The translations under genes were made by a program, and so were the position numbers. From NCBI GenBank assembly GCA_030154265.1, contig JASKKH010000009.1, positions 1 through 61,814 on the forward strand: DNA of 61,814 nt, in the 5' to 3' direction. Shown piece after piece: positions 1 through 8,835 of the stretch (positions are counted from its first letter, which is position 1; every line of letters starts with the position of its first letter). The stretch is from Clostridia bacterium. GTDB lineage: Bacteria; Bacillota; DSM-521; Neomoorellales; Neomoorellaceae. The notes below the pieces were generated by a model, which saw only the letters and a list, made by a program, of their open reading frames with translations, was not told the origin of the DNA and made no database searches.

Positions 1-169
1 TGAAAACTGGAAATATATAATAGCGTTGGCAGAAAAAGTTGGCTTTAAATTGGAAAACTATTTTGCATCAGAAATTATTAAACATTTTATTAAAGTTCCA
101 CGGGAAGAACGTATAGATACTGATTGGATTTTAGTGTTAAAAAAAGGAGCTGAAACTAGTGAGCAGTGA
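1..169 (+). CDS. C-terminal end of a probable DNA methyltransferase (partial)
   Basis: The reading frame is open from base 2 to a TGA at 167-169 and gives about 55 residues ending in ...TDWILVLKKGAETSEQ. The hydrophobic strand followed by lysines (DWILVLKK) resembles the last strand of SAM-dependent DNA methylases. The stop overlaps the GTG start of the next gene (159), so the two were probably co-translated. The pairing with a downstream restriction-enzyme-like protein is the main support for a modification methylase; the sequence alone is too short to prove it. The 5' part lies outside the window. Confidence 0.45.
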   Translation, partial: ENWKYIIALAEKVGFKLENYFASEIIKHFIKVPREERIDTDWILVLKKGAETSEQ

Positions 170-680
170 TGAAATGAGGGGGCGCCAAGCTTCAGTAGAA
201 GGCTTTGCTCATGAACATATAGCTGCTGGTATTTTAATGAAGAAATATCAAAACGTATCTCTGGTTGACTTGCCTTTATCTCCTTATGATGTAATTGTTG
301 TATTTAAAAAAGAAGATGGTTCAGAAGATATTATTCGTGCACAAGTTAAAACTGCAAGAACATCTATAAGATTTACTGGTGGAACCAGGGGTGGTGTTGA
401 TAGAGTATATAAATCAGGAATCAAAGTTTATACACAATCAACAAAAACATCTGATGTAGTAATTGGTTTAACTCCTCTATCCAGTGATTCTTTTGAACTT
501 TATTTCGTTCCTACTGTTTTAATTGAAGAATTAAAACAAAAAAGTATTTCTATAAATAGAATACAAGCGTTAAAAAATAATTATGAAATCTTTGAAAGAT
601 GTAAAGATAGAGATTTTGTACTGAGGTCGAATACTCCCGGTGTGTATTCCTTGCAACGACATGCTTTTCTGTTTTTGTAA
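159..680 (+). CDS. Restriction-endonuclease-like protein, 3' end disrupted
   Basis: A 173-residue product starts at GTG with AAAGGAG about 10 nt upstream, inside the end of the methylase-like gene. Residues 43-66 contain an acidic residue in SPYDVIVV followed by a strand with QVKTA, the D...(E/Q)xK pattern of PD-(D/E)XK nucleases, consistent with a type II restriction enzyme. I infer this from pattern and neighbour, not from a named family. From about base 615-650 the frame runs into sequence that on the other strand codes for a transposase fragment, so the last 10-20 residues are foreign and the protein is probably truncated. Confidence 0.5.
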   Translation: MSSDEMRGRQASVEGFAHEHIAAGILMKKYQNVSLVDLPLSPYDVIVVFKKEDGSEDIIRAQVKTARTSIRFTGGTRGGVDRVYKSGIKVYTQSTKTSDVVIGLTPLSSDSFELYFVPTVLIEELKQKSISINRIQALKNNYEIFERCKDRDFVLRSNTPGVYSLQRHAFLFL

Positions 681-904
681 TGAATAGAGCAGCAGCGATA
701 ACGAGTGTAAAGTTTACGGCACTTGTACACTTCCATAGCACAGCCGCACCAAGGGCATTTGATGTTAAGTTGTTTGCGTTGATTTGCTTCAGGTACAAAT
801 TGAGTACGGCATTGCTTGCAGAAATACTTTTGACGACCTTTATGGTCGCAACCGTACTTCCACAAAAAGTTACTTGAGCACTTAGGACAAGATAAGTTAA
901 CCAT
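630..904 (-). pseudogene. Transposase N-terminal zinc-ribbon fragment
   Basis: Read on the minus strand from ATG at 904 (AAAGGAGG just upstream), the peptide has two zinc-ribbon motifs: CPKC...CKQC (about residues 7-36) and CPWC...CC/CRC (about residues 51-84). Tandem ribbons like this occur at the N-terminus of IS1/IS1595-like transposases. No DDE catalytic domain follows: after about 85 residues the frame continues into the antisense of the restriction-like gene. This is therefore the 5' part of an insertion sequence whose remainder was deleted when it joined that gene. The family assignment is tentative. Confidence 0.55.
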
Positions 905-907
905 CTT

Positions 908-986
908 CGTAGAACCTCCTTTGTTTATGCCTGGGGGGGTGAAGCTGGTAACTTACACCAACAGCATAAACACTAGTGTTCTACGA
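908..986. repeat. Inverted repeat upstream of the transposase fragment
   Basis: CGTAGAAC...TGTTTATGC near 908-930 is repeated in inverted form as GCATAAACA...GTTCTACG at 964-986, enclosing about 35 bases. It lies in the 5' leader of the transposase fragment and may be the insertion-sequence end or a leader hairpin. Confidence 0.5.
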
Positions 987-1040
987 TTGCAAATATGATT
1001 TAAGTTAACAGAACTGAAATCACTAGGGGAGTGAACTACC

Positions 1041-1403
1041 GTGACAGTATCACGTAGAAAGAAAACAGTTATCCTAGTCTTAATTGTACTTGCATTAGTT
1101 GTTGCCATATTTAATATAAAAATTCTTTACCTTTTTCAAGAAGGTAATCCCTTTCCTGTATTATGGGGAATCATAAAACTGGAATTTACTGACGCTAATA
1201 TAGTTCCATTTGCAAAAGATAAACTTATTCAGAAAGATGGTCCTGAAACTCCACTCACTGACTATCTAGCTGAGCGTGGCTATACTTTTAAGGATAGGCT
1301 AGGAGCAGGAATCTTCTACACAAAAGATAACAATGACCTTCTTGTAAAAGCCCGTATGCTTACTCGTTATTATGTAGTATATGAGCTTGAACATCCTTTG
1401 TAA
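1041..1403 (+). CDS. Small membrane-anchored protein of unknown function
   Basis: A 120-residue protein starts at GTG (AGGGGAG about 12 nt upstream). Residues 2-8 are basic (TVSRRKK) and residues 9-31 form one hydrophobic segment, so it should be anchored by its N-terminus with about 90 residues outside. I do not recognise the family. It lies just before a decayed serine recombinase and may belong to the same mobile element. Confidence 0.6.
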   Translation: MTVSRRKKTVILVLIVLALVVAIFNIKILYLFQEGNPFPVLWGIIKLEFTDANIVPFAKDKLIQKDGPETPLTDYLAERGYTFKDRLGAGIFYTKDNNDLLVKARMLTRYYVVYELEHPL

Positions 1404-1430
1404 ACATAGGATAAGAAAGAAGGTGAAACT

Positions 1431-2680
1431 ATGAAAACACTACCAAAACATGCCGCCGTCCTCTGTCGGGTATCCACAGAAGACCAGGCTGACGGAACTT
1501 CTCTTGATACTCAAGCAGAAATCTGTGTGGAGGAAGCACGAAAACGAGGTTATCAGGTTACAAAATAAGACATTTTCAAAGAAGACGGTTACAGCGGAGC
1601 ACTGGATATTGATGAGAGACCAGTGCTCCATCAACTTTGGGAGAAATATCAAGCGGGAGAATATGACGCTATCTTTGTTTACCGTCAGGATAGACTGTCC
1701 CGCTCTATGGCAGTGTTCGCGGCATTACGTGACGAAGCGCGTAAAGTTAGACGTTGCGGTATTAAAGGAGACGGGTTTATCTTTGTGCAGGGATCTAATG
1801 ATGATACACCGGAAGGGAATCTCCACTCAAACATTCTCGGTGCTTTCGCTGAATACGAGAGGGAAGTTATCAAGCTACGAACGGTAAGTAGTAAAAAAGT
1901 TAGCGAAAGCTGGAAAGTTCACCGGAGGGTCTCAACCTTTAGGTTACAGATAGGACAATGAAAAAGAAAAATGGGAAATTGTTGAGGAAGAAGCGAAGAT
2001 AGTCAAGCTCACTTACCAGTGGTACGTCTATGGAGACAAGTCAGGACAACCTATCGGTATGGTAAGAATCGCGGAGAAGTTAACCGAGTTAGGGATACCC
2101 ACACCTAATCAACTTCGTAAAACTCGAAAAGGACACGCTGGTAAAATGCAGGCTCATTGGGGTGAGGCTGCCATCCAGCGTATTTTAACTCACACTGCAT
2201 ACGCCGGAACAAATTATCTTTGGAGGGGTGATAAAGTGCAGTTAAGTCCGGAACAGGTTGAAAAAGTGAAAAAAGAAAAAGTTGATAGATGGCATGAAGT
2301 AGACTTCCCACCTATTATTGATAAGATGCTGTGGGAGAAAGTGCAGGAAAAAAGGGTTAAATCCAGAAGTGGGTTTAACCGCAAGAGACTCAAGCCGATA
2401 CTCGCTGGACGTATCTTCTGCGGTCTCTGTCAACGCCCATTTCACGATAATAAATATTGTGATAAAAAATAAATAAAAAAAATGCATCCGTGTTGCATGT
2501 GTCGAACTTTGAAAGTTGTCCAGACCAACAAAGTTAAAGTGACACATAACGGATGCAGCATTATAATACCACACATTTTGTGGTAACAAAACCGACTACA
2601 TTCACCAGCGCCGTAAGCAACCTGTAAAAGATTTACCCATTCGAAACAAAAAGTTTATCTGGTGCTGATAAAGAGACGTT
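1431..2680 (+). pseudogene. Large serine recombinase, decayed
   Basis: Starting at ATG 1431 (GAAGGTGAA upstream) the peptide opens with the serine-recombinase active-site strand AAVLCRVSTEDQ, the nucleophile being the serine of RVST. A TAA at 1566-1568 interrupts it. The frame resumes with DGYSG, YRQDRLSRS and FAEYEREVIKLR (catalytic domain), then shifts near 1750 and again near 1890-1965, continuing with the recombinase domain (PIGMVRIAEKLTELGIP) and the start of the zinc ribbon (FCGLCQRPFHDN) to 2472. Sequence RRKQPVKD near 2606 looks like the continuation after an inserted hairpin. At least one nonsense codon, two frameshifts and one insertion make it non-functional. It probably once mobilised an element here. 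Confidence 0.85.
2481..2562. repeat. Hairpin/MITE-like insert in the recombinase gene
   Basis: AATGCATCCG...TGTGTC at 2481-2503 pairs with GACACAT..CGGATGCAGCATT at 2541-2562, and an inner pair AACTTTG (2505-2511)/CAAAGTT (2529-2535) extends the stem. It splits the zinc-ribbon region of the recombinase, as expected for a small non-autonomous element. No transposase is present in it. Confidence 0.5.
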
Positions 2681-2847
2681 TCGCTGTTTAAATCCTGAAT
2701 ACAATAAAGTTTTCACTGAAGTTTATCAATCTATTGGTAAATATCAGCGAATAACTAAGCTAGACGCTTCAGTCTATCACAACATTTGACATTGAGCCGA
2801 ACGCAGCGCTCCAGCCAAATATTATTACTCATGTAATCTATCACTTC

Positions 2848-3030
2848 CTAATCTTTTTCGAAAACACCTTTACCTGCATTCTCTTTTAAATAATATTGAA
2901 CAATTAATTCGTCTAATTCCTGGCTTAAAGATAAAACTTCAGGTTTTAATAAAGCATTTTTCTTATTAATTAATTCGTGAAGCAGCAGCCTTTTCCTGTT
3001 TATTTTATTTATTATTTCTTTTCTGTTCAT
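2848..3030 (-). CDS. Spo0E-like sporulation regulatory phosphatase
   Basis: A 60-residue protein with the Spo0E signature SQELDELIVQYY at about residues 35-46, preceded by the helix KINRKRLLLHELINKK. Spo0E-family aspartyl phosphatases remove phosphate from Spo0A and delay sporulation; the SQELD motif holds the catalytic aspartate region. The length is normal for clostridial members. AAAGGAG lies upstream of the ATG. It stands alone and is the clearest sign that this organism belongs to a spore-forming lineage. Confidence 0.85.
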   Translation of the reverse strand: MNRKEIINKINRKRLLLHELINKKNALLKPEVLSLSQELDELIVQYYLKENAGKGVFEKD

Positions 3031-3226
3031 TTGGTTACTCCTTTATATCATTTGAGCTTTTAGGATTATATACTATTTTTCCATTAGCAGCAATAATAAT
3101 TTGAAAGTTTAATATATTTATTTGCAATTTAACTTTCGAATGATATGGAACGAATGTTCTGTATTTTATATTTAACCTATTACCTGCAAATTCCTCCCTT
3201 AACTGATATGTTTTTATTAAGAAAAA

Positions 3227-3265
3227 AAGGAGTCAGGATATCTTATCTTTCTTACCTAACTCCTT
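3227..3265 (-). terminator. Rho-independent terminator after mscS
   Basis: On the minus strand AAGGAGTTAGG (3265-3255) pairs with CCTGACTCCTT (3237-3227) and is followed by a run of T (TTTTTTTC). It lies about 50 bases past the mscS stop. Confidence 0.75.
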
Positions 3266-3310
3266 CAATTTAATATATTTAAATTCTATGGGTTGTTTTA
3301 GCAAGGTTTG

Positions 3311-4378
3311 TTATCCTTCTTTGTTAATATAGATACTCTGGGTCGGGAAGGCAATTGAAACCCCTTCCTGCTCAAGTATTTCCATGATTTTAAAGTTAAT
3401 ATCTTCCCTCACATTCAGATATTCTCCCCAGTCAGTTGTGTTGGTGAAAAAATATAATAAAATATCCAGACTACTATCATTAAATCTCTCAAAGTTAACA
3501 AATATCTTTTTTTTGTTTATCTGAGGATGTTCATTTAACATTTTTCTTAAAGCTTGAATACATTTTTCTAACTTTTCTTTAGAAGTATCATAGGTTACTC
3601 CTAAATGAAAAGTTATTCGGCGTTTCCCCATCCGTGACCAATTTGTTATTGGTTCATTAGCCAACGTTGAATTCGGAACAGTAACTAAGGCTTGAGCAAA
3701 AGTCCGAATTTTAGTACTTCTAAAAGTTATATCTTCGACAATACCTTCTACACTGGGAGTTTTTATCCAGTCCCTAATGCCAAAAGGCTTATCTGCAATA
3801 ATCACAATTCCTCCAAAAATATTCGATAAGGTATCTTTTGCAGCTAAAGCAAACGCTAATCCACCAAGACCTAACCCTGTAATAAGACCATTAATGTTAT
3901 AGTTCCATTCAACAGCTATGATCATAATAGCCAGGATAACAACAGTAAATCTTAGAGATTTTGATAAGAAAGGAACTAAAATATTATTTACATCAAATTT
4001 ATTTTTTATCTGAGTTGACGATAGAATAGTTTCAGAAGAAGTTAAATTATACAATCCCCACGCAATTAAAGCTACAATGCCGGAACGAAAGATTTTTGAA
4101 ACTAAAATATCTTGATAAGTATTAAGGGGAAGGACTCTTAGTGCTAAGTAAGCACCTAATAAAATAATAAACTTTCTTAAAGGCTTTTCAAAAGCTTCTA
4201 CTATCTCATCGTCTAGTTTTGTATCTGTTCGTTCAGTTACTTTTGATATAATCTTAAATACTTTTTTTAAAAATAAATTTCTTGTTAAAATAAAAAAGAA
4301 AAAGATAGCTACTGCCTCTAAAATTTTAAACAAAACATACTTGCCAAAATAGTGATATAAAAACATTAAAACTTCCAT
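3311..4378 (-). CDS. Small-conductance mechanosensitive channel, MscS family
   Basis: A 355-residue membrane protein. Hydrophobic segments occupy about residues 8-30, 70-90, 100-115 and 140-165. The pore-lining helix follows as GLGLGGLAFALAAKDTLSNI (about 168-187), the glycine/alanine-rich TM3 typical of MscS, and then the beta domain (FGIRDWIKTPSVEGIVEDI, about 198-216) and a C-terminal alpha/beta domain. The family opens under membrane tension and releases solutes in hypo-osmotic shock, which fits a cell that also makes ectoine. It is monocistronic with its own terminator. Confidence 0.93.
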   Translation of the reverse strand: MEVLMFLYHYFGKYVLFKILEAVAIFFFFILTRNLFLKKVFKIISKVTERTDTKLDDEIVEAFEKPLRKFIILLGAYLALRVLPLNTYQDILVSKIFRSGIVALIAWGLYNLTSSETILSSTQIKNKFDVNNILVPFLSKSLRFTVVILAIMIIAVEWNYNINGLITGLGLGGLAFALAAKDTLSNIFGGIVIIADKPFGIRDWIKTPSVEGIVEDITFRSTKIRTFAQALVTVPNSTLANEPITNWSRMGKRRITFHLGVTYDTSKEKLEKCIQALRKMLNEHPQINKKKIFVNFERFNDSSLDILLYFFTNTTDWGEYLNVREDINFKIMEILEQEGVSIAFPTQSIYINKEG

Positions 4379-4451
4379 ATAACCCCTTCTTAATTCAACA
4401 TTTTTATCTATTATACTACGATTAAAAACTTATTTTTATTTTTATTTTTTA

Positions 4452-4895
4452 TCATTTACCCGAACTTACAAGTCTATCTTTCATACATTCCTTGCAATAA
4501 CCGTAAATTTCCAATTTATGCTCAACAATTGTAAAATCTTGAAAGTTTTCAGTGTCAATATATTCAAGTGGGCAAAAATGGATACTTTTGGTTTTACCAC
4601 ACAGTTTACATATTAAATGATGGTGATGGTCTTTATTATTTAACGAGTAGTAATAGACACCCTGTCCTTTATCTATTTTACAAAGGATACTTATTCTTGT
4701 TAATATATCCAGATTTCTATATACTGTTGAGAAATTAATTTTTGGATTTTTTTCTATTACTATTTCATAAAGTTCCTGAGCAGTTATCCACCTTTTCTTT
4801 AATCTGGCGAAAGTATCTAAAATTATCTTCCTTTGTCTGGTAATTTTATAGCCTTTTTGTACTAATTCTTTTTCAAGGTCTTTATTCTTTATCAA
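4452..4895 (-). CDS. zur: Fur-family metalloregulator, probably Zur
   Basis: A 147-residue Fur-type repressor: winged helix at about residues 10-85 (KITRQRKIILD, STVYRNLDIL), then the metal region HHHHLICKLCGK (about 89-100) and a second CxxC (YGYCKECM) near the C-terminus, the usual structural zinc pair. It follows znuB by about 30 bases in the same direction (znuA-znuC-znuB-zur), so zinc is the likely signal. Iron-type Fur or PerR is possible from sequence alone; gene context decides for Zur. It probably binds the palindromes upstream of znuA. Confidence 0.85.
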   Translation of the reverse strand: MIKNKDLEKELVQKGYKITRQRKIILDTFARLKKRWITAQELYEIVIEKNPKINFSTVYRNLDILTRISILCKIDKGQGVYYYSLNNKDHHHHLICKLCGKTKSIHFCPLEYIDTENFQDFTIVEHKLEIYGYCKECMKDRLVSSGK

Positions 4896-4923
4896 AATAA
4901 TTTCCCCTAAAAATTAATTAACA

Positions 4924-5790
4924 TTATATAGATTCTTTTATTGATCGATATTTCCTTTTAAATAAATTATGTTCAGAAGAAAATTTCTGTCTAAAAGTGT
5001 GCTTATAACAAATACATATTAAATAAGTAATACCAGAGGTTAAAATTATTGTTGCACCAGATGGTATTTTAAAAACAATTGATAGCCATAACCCTAGAGT
5101 TGTAAAGACCACGCCCAGCAAAACTGACATAATCATCATCTTTTTCAGGCTGGCAGTAAACATTCTACTGATAGCTGCCGGGATAGTTAACAGAGCTATT
5201 ACTAAAATAATACCGACTACCCTTATTAATAGTACTACCGTTAATGCAATTAAGCACAAAAGAATAAGATAAAGTATTTCAGGAGAAATTCCAACTATTG
5301 AAGTGAATTCCTCATCAAAACAAAGGGCTAAAAATTCTTTATACAATAAAAATACCACAGTAAAAATAGTTATATCTAAAATACCCATGATAATAATATC
5401 ACTAGTTGGCACAGTTAAAACATTACCAAAGAGATAGCTCATAAGATCAGGAGCATACCCTGGAGTTAAATTAACAAAAATTATTCCTAACGCCATTCCT
5501 ATAGCCCACATGACACCAATAACAGTATCCTCATACTGACTTTCTTTGTTGCTCATAATTCCAATACCTAATGCAGCACTTAAACTAAATAACACCGCTC
5601 CAATAATAGGATTTATACCTAAGAAATAACCTAAACCAATACCTCCATAGGCACAATGGGATATTCCCCCACTTATAAACACAATCCTTTTAACAACAAC
5701 ATAGGTACCTATAATGCCACAAGCTATACTCGCCAGTAAACCTCCTAAAAGGGCATTTCTTATAAACTCAAATTGTAACATTTCTAACAT
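4924..5790 (-). CDS. znuB: Zinc/manganese ABC transporter permease
   Basis: A 288-residue polytopic membrane protein of the ABC-3 family with about eight to nine hydrophobic segments and the family pattern GGISHCAYGGIGLGY near residue 35 and SPEILYLI near 168. It should form the homodimeric channel of a zinc (or manganese) importer with the ATPase and the binding lipoprotein encoded just upstream. The gaps to its neighbours are about 20-30 bases, so one transcript is likely. Confidence 0.92.
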   Translation of the reverse strand: MLEMLQFEFIRNALLGGLLASIACGIIGTYVVVKRIVFISGGISHCAYGGIGLGYFLGINPIIGAVLFSLSAALGIGIMSNKESQYEDTVIGVMWAIGMALGIIFVNLTPGYAPDLMSYLFGNVLTVPTSDIIIMGILDITIFTVVFLLYKEFLALCFDEEFTSIVGISPEILYLILLCLIALTVVLLIRVVGIILVIALLTIPAAISRMFTASLKKMMIMSVLLGVVFTTLGLWLSIVFKIPSGATIILTSGITYLICICYKHTFRQKFSSEHNLFKRKYRSIKESI

Positions 5791-5808
5791 AACATAACCA
5801 CGCCCCCA

Positions 5809-6558
5809 TTACCTTAGGGTTAATCCTTTTAGGGTGGAACCCTTAACTACTTTTTGTTCTGGGTAATGATAGGTTAACTCATTCGAATTTTGATGATAAA
5901 GACGCCTATTTAAATAAATAACTTTATTTACATAAAAATTAACAAAGCCTATATCATGGGAAACTAAAATAATTGGGATTTTCTTATTTATTTCTTTAAA
6001 CAGCTCATACAGTTTTTTTGAAGCCTTTTTATCGACATTTGCCGTTGGTTCATCTAGTATTAATAGTTTAGGTTCAGTCACCAATGCTCTTGCAATTAAT
6101 ACCCTCTGTATTTGGCCTCCCGATAGTTTACCAATCTGTCTATCTCGAAACTCATACATATCTACTTCTTTTAATGCTTCAGCGGCTATTTGCTTATCCT
6201 TTTTTGTATATCTTTTAAATAGACCGACGTGACCTAAACGCCCTGTTAAAACTACCTCCCAGACGCTAATAGGAAAATCAAAATTGAACTGAAAATGTTG
6301 GGGAACATAACCGATATATTTTCTGTTTTCCCCCGGGGAACCGCCCAAAAAAATAACATTTCCACGATCCGGGCTAACCATTCCTAAAATAATTTTAAGT
6401 AAAGTTGTTTTACCTCCCCCATTAGGTCCAATAATAGCTATAAAATCATTTTTTTTGACAGAAAGGTTAACCCTCTCTAAAACGGGGACTTCGTTATAAC
6501 TAAACCAAACATTTTCTAATCGAAGGATTTCATCTTTCATCTGAGTTATCTCAACCAT
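5809..6558 (-). CDS. znuC: Zinc/manganese ABC transporter ATP-binding protein
   Basis: A 249-residue ABC ATPase with Walker A GPNGGGKTT (about residues 43-51), signature LSGGQIQRV (about 144-152), Walker B LLILDEPTA and the switch histidine (LVSHD). It energises metal uptake with the ZnuB permease. The start may be at the second methionine (MKDEILRLENV, residue 7). Confidence 0.93.
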   Translation of the reverse strand: MVEITQMKDEILRLENVWFSYNEVPVLERVNLSVKKNDFIAIIGPNGGGKTTLLKIILGMVSPDRGNVIFLGGSPGENRKYIGYVPQHFQFNFDFPISVWEVVLTGRLGHVGLFKRYTKKDKQIAAEALKEVDMYEFRDRQIGKLSGGQIQRVLIARALVTEPKLLILDEPTANVDKKASKKLYELFKEINKKIPIILVSHDIGFVNFYVNKVIYLNRRLYHQNSNELTYHYPEQKVVKGSTLKGLTLR

Positions 6559-6580
6559 AAATTAAACTCCCATGTGTCAT

Positions 6581-7441
6581 TTATTTTAAAGATTGAGCCA
6601 ATGTTTTTGAAATCGCTTTCATATTTTTTATATAGTCTTGTGCCAGGGGATCAGCAAAAACCACCTTGCCGTTAATTTCTTTTGCTATAACTTCTGCACT
6701 TTCCGTATTAAATTGAGGCGATACAAAAATTGCTTTTATCTCATTTTTCTTTGCCAACTCAATAAACTTGATAATATCCTCAGGACTGGGTTCCTTCCCT
6801 TCAACTTCAATTGCAATCTCTTCTAACCCATAATCTTTAGCAAAATACCCCCAAGCAGGATGAAAAACCATGAACTTTTTATTCTTAATGTTTTTAACAG
6901 CTTCTCTGATTTCTTTATCCAGTTCATCTAAATCTTTTATGTATTTTTCTTTATTCACAGCATAATAATCTTTATTTTTGGGGTCGACTTCTACTAAACC
7001 TTCATAAATATTATCTATTTGTTTTTTGACCAAGGTAGGTGAAAGCCAAATGTGAGGATTATCACCAATAATTTTAATCCCTTCTGATGAATTAACTACT
7101 TTCATTTTGTTGTTGGCAGATATTATCTTATTTAACCAAGCTTTCTCAAAGGGAAGATTTCCTATCTTAACATACATATCAGCTTGACTAAGTTCTTTTA
7201 ACTGACTTGGAGTTGGTTCATAAGTAGCAGGACTCGCTCCAGGTGGTATCATTACAACAACTCTCACCTTATCTTTGCCAATACTCTTAACAAAATCAGC
7301 CTGTGGCAAGATACTTACAGCTACCTGAATTTTATCGTCTTTTCTTTCTAATTGATTTGAGTTAAGTGTAGGTTGGCTGGATTTACCACAACCTGCACAC
7401 AAAACAATTATAAATAGGGTCAAAATAAGACGTTTTAGCAA
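6581..7441 (-). CDS. znuA: Zinc/manganese-binding lipoprotein of the ABC importer
   Basis: A TroA/ZnuA-type cluster A-I solute-binding protein. The N-terminus is a lipoprotein signal: basic LLKR, a hydrophobic core, and lipobox LCAGC. Metal-ligand regions include PHIWLSP and VFHPAWGYF, which supply histidines, and a late acidic ligand region VFADPLAQD. There is no His-rich loop. I prefer the TTG start at 7441: AGGAAGGTGG sits 5 nt upstream and the signal peptide then begins with MLKR. A GTG at 7459 in frame has no ribosome site. It is first gene of znuA-znuC-znuB-zur. Confidence 0.9.
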   Translation of the reverse strand: MLKRLILTLFIIVLCAGCGKSSQPTLNSNQLERKDDKIQVAVSILPQADFVKSIGKDKVRVVVMIPPGASPATYEPTPSQLKELSQADMYVKIGNLPFEKAWLNKIISANNKMKVVNSSEGIKIIGDNPHIWLSPTLVKKQIDNIYEGLVEVDPKNKDYYAVNKEKYIKDLDELDKEIREAVKNIKNKKFMVFHPAWGYFAKDYGLEEIAIEVEGKEPSPEDIIKFIELAKKNEIKAIFVSPQFNTESAEVIAKEINGKVVFADPLAQDYIKNMKAISKTLAQSLK

Positions 7442-7470
7442 AGAATCCACCTTCCTCACTATTTAATAAT

Positions 7471-7492
7471 TGCAAAATGTAAAATATTTGCA
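7471..7492. promoter_or_regulatory. Predicted Zur operator 1
   Basis: TGCAAA-N10-TTTGCA forms an interrupted palindrome 30 bases upstream of the znuA start. It shares half-sites with the second palindrome at 7520-7539. Autoregulation by the Zur encoded in the operon is inferred. Confidence 0.6.
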
Positions 7493-7519
7493 TTGACTAG
7501 TATAAAACCAATTGTGCCT

Positions 7520-7539
7520 AAATGCAAGTATTTGCATTT
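7520..7539. promoter_or_regulatory. Predicted Zur operator 2
   Basis: AAATGCAA-GTAT-TTGCATTT is an 8+8 perfect palindrome. Spacing from the first site is about 49 bases centre to centre. Fur-family operators are AT-rich palindromes of this size. Confidence 0.65.
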
Positions 7540-7596
7540 AATTATACGAGAATAGCTCCACTATATATTCATTCCATTTAAAACCTTTGGAGTATC

Positions 7597-7623
7597 TATC
7601 CTATACCTTTTATCCTATACCTT
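7597..7623. promoter_or_regulatory. Tandem 13-bp repeat at the feo promoter
   Basis: TATCCTATACCTT occurs twice (7597-7609, 7611-7623), 14 bases apart. The second copy overlaps a possible -35 (TTGAAA, 7622-7627), with AATAAT at 7646-7651 as a -10 after an 18-bp spacer. On the minus strand it reads AAGGTATAGGATA, with AGG half-sites like those of DtxR-family operators, and a DtxR-type gene closes the feo cluster. A repressor site is inferred. Confidence 0.4.
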
Positions 7624-7779
7624 GAAAAATTAACCATTATCAATGAATAATAAACCATTGGTTGCTGGTTTTATGGTACTTGCACCACAATTACTCTTTT
7701 TTAATATATTGCTATCAAATAAAACTTAGCCGTAGTTAACACTGTTTTCCGCTGTTATAAGCTGACAGGAGGTAATATT

Positions 7780-8013
7780 ATGGCAAATATTATCCCTTTA
7801 AATACACTGGCTAACGGCAAATCTGGATTGGTTACTTCAATTTTAAGTGAAGGATTAACCAGGCGCCGTTTACTGGATTTAGGATTAGTACCCGGTTCAA
7901 AAGTAGAAGTAATCCAACGTAGTCCTTCAGGAGATCCTACCGCCTTTAATATCCGTGGAGCAATCATTGCTTTACGCAATGAAGATGCCAAACAAATCCT
8001 TGTCAAGATTTAA
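7780..8013 (+). CDS. feoA: FeoA, ferrous iron transport accessory protein
   Basis: A 77-residue SH3-like FeoA with the usual features: GLTRRRLLDLGLVPGSKVEV in the first half and a C-terminal strand IIALRNEDAKQILV. FeoA acts in the cytoplasm with FeoB and is needed for Fe2+ uptake in anaerobes. Strong ribosome site ACAGGAGGT about 9 nt before ATG. First gene of feoA-feoB(N)-feoB(C)-dtxR-like. Confidence 0.93.
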   Translation: MANIIPLNTLANGKSGLVTSILSEGLTRRRLLDLGLVPGSKVEVIQRSPSGDPTAFNIRGAIIALRNEDAKQILVKI

Positions 8014-8046
8014 TTAACCACCAGAATGGAGAGGAGAAGATTATAA

Positions 8047-8835
8047 ATGGGATTAACACGCCAATCATGTAGTAATAATGCCTGCCGTGAAATAGTTGCA
8101 GACAAAAAACTAAAAGATGGATTTGTAATTGCCCTGGCTGGTAATCCCAATACAGGCAAAAGTACAGTATTTAATGCTTTGACGGGATTAAATCAGCATA
8201 CCGGTAATTGGCCTGGGAAAACCGTTTTAAAAGCAGAAGGAAGTTTTTCTCACCGAGATAAAAGATTTACCTTAGTTGACCTACCGGGGACATATTCCTT
8301 ATTAGCAAATTCAGTAGATGAGCAAGTAGCCCGTGATTTTATTTGCTTTGCCAGGCCTGATGTTACCATAGTAGTAACGGATAGTACTTGCCTGGAACGA
8401 AACCTAAACCTGGTACTACAGGTCATGGAAATAACTCCCCGTGTCGTTGTGTGTGCCAACCTTATTGATGAGGCCGAGAGGAAAAAAATCAGAGTGGATA
8501 TAGATAAGCTGGCCAAAGAACTGGGTGTTCCTGTAATAGCTACTGCTGCAAGAGAGGGAAGAGGGCTTAGCAAACTAAAGGATATCGTATATGAACTTGC
8601 TAATGGTTCTCTTAAAACATCTCCAAAAATGGTTTATTATGACTCAGAAGTAGAGAAATCCATAGAAAAAATTGAAAACCAACTTCGACCCCTGCTACCA
8701 AAGTGGTTAAACTCACGTTGGGTCGCATTGCGCCTTTTAGAAGGTGACCAAAGCATTATTGATTCAATTATTAAGTATTCTAACGAGTTACCGGAAGTCA
8801 CCGTCGGAAGGGATGTTAATATATGTCCGCAATAA
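8047..8835 (+). CDS. feoB: FeoB N-terminal GTPase part (split FeoB)
   Basis: 262 residues: G1 AGNPNTGKST (about 31-40), switch I HTGNWPGKTV, G3 DLPGTYSL, G4-like NLIDE and G5 ATAAREGRG, followed by the helical GDI domain (SRWVALRLLEGD). This is the cytosolic regulatory half of the ferrous iron transporter. It ends with TAA at 8833-8835, overlapping the next start by 13 bases. Fused FeoB proteins carry the membrane domain in the same chain; here it is a separate polypeptide. Confidence 0.92.
   Translation: MGLTRQSCSNNACREIVADKKLKDGFVIALAGNPNTGKSTVFNALTGLNQHTGNWPGKTVLKAEGSFSHRDKRFTLVDLPGTYSLLANSVDEQVARDFICFARPDVTIVVTDSTCLERNLNLVLQVMEITPRVVVCANLIDEAERKKIRVDIDKLAKELGVPVIATAAREGRGLSKLKDIVYELANGSLKTSPKMVYYDSEVEKSIEKIENQLRPLLPKWLNSRWVALRLLEGDQSIIDSIIKYSNELPEVTVGRDVNICPQ

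Noticed and set aside
8823-8835. FeoB split as a frameshift pseudogene
   Set aside because: The second half has its own ribosome site and start, and the break lies in a linker; I treat it as a natural two-gene FeoB.
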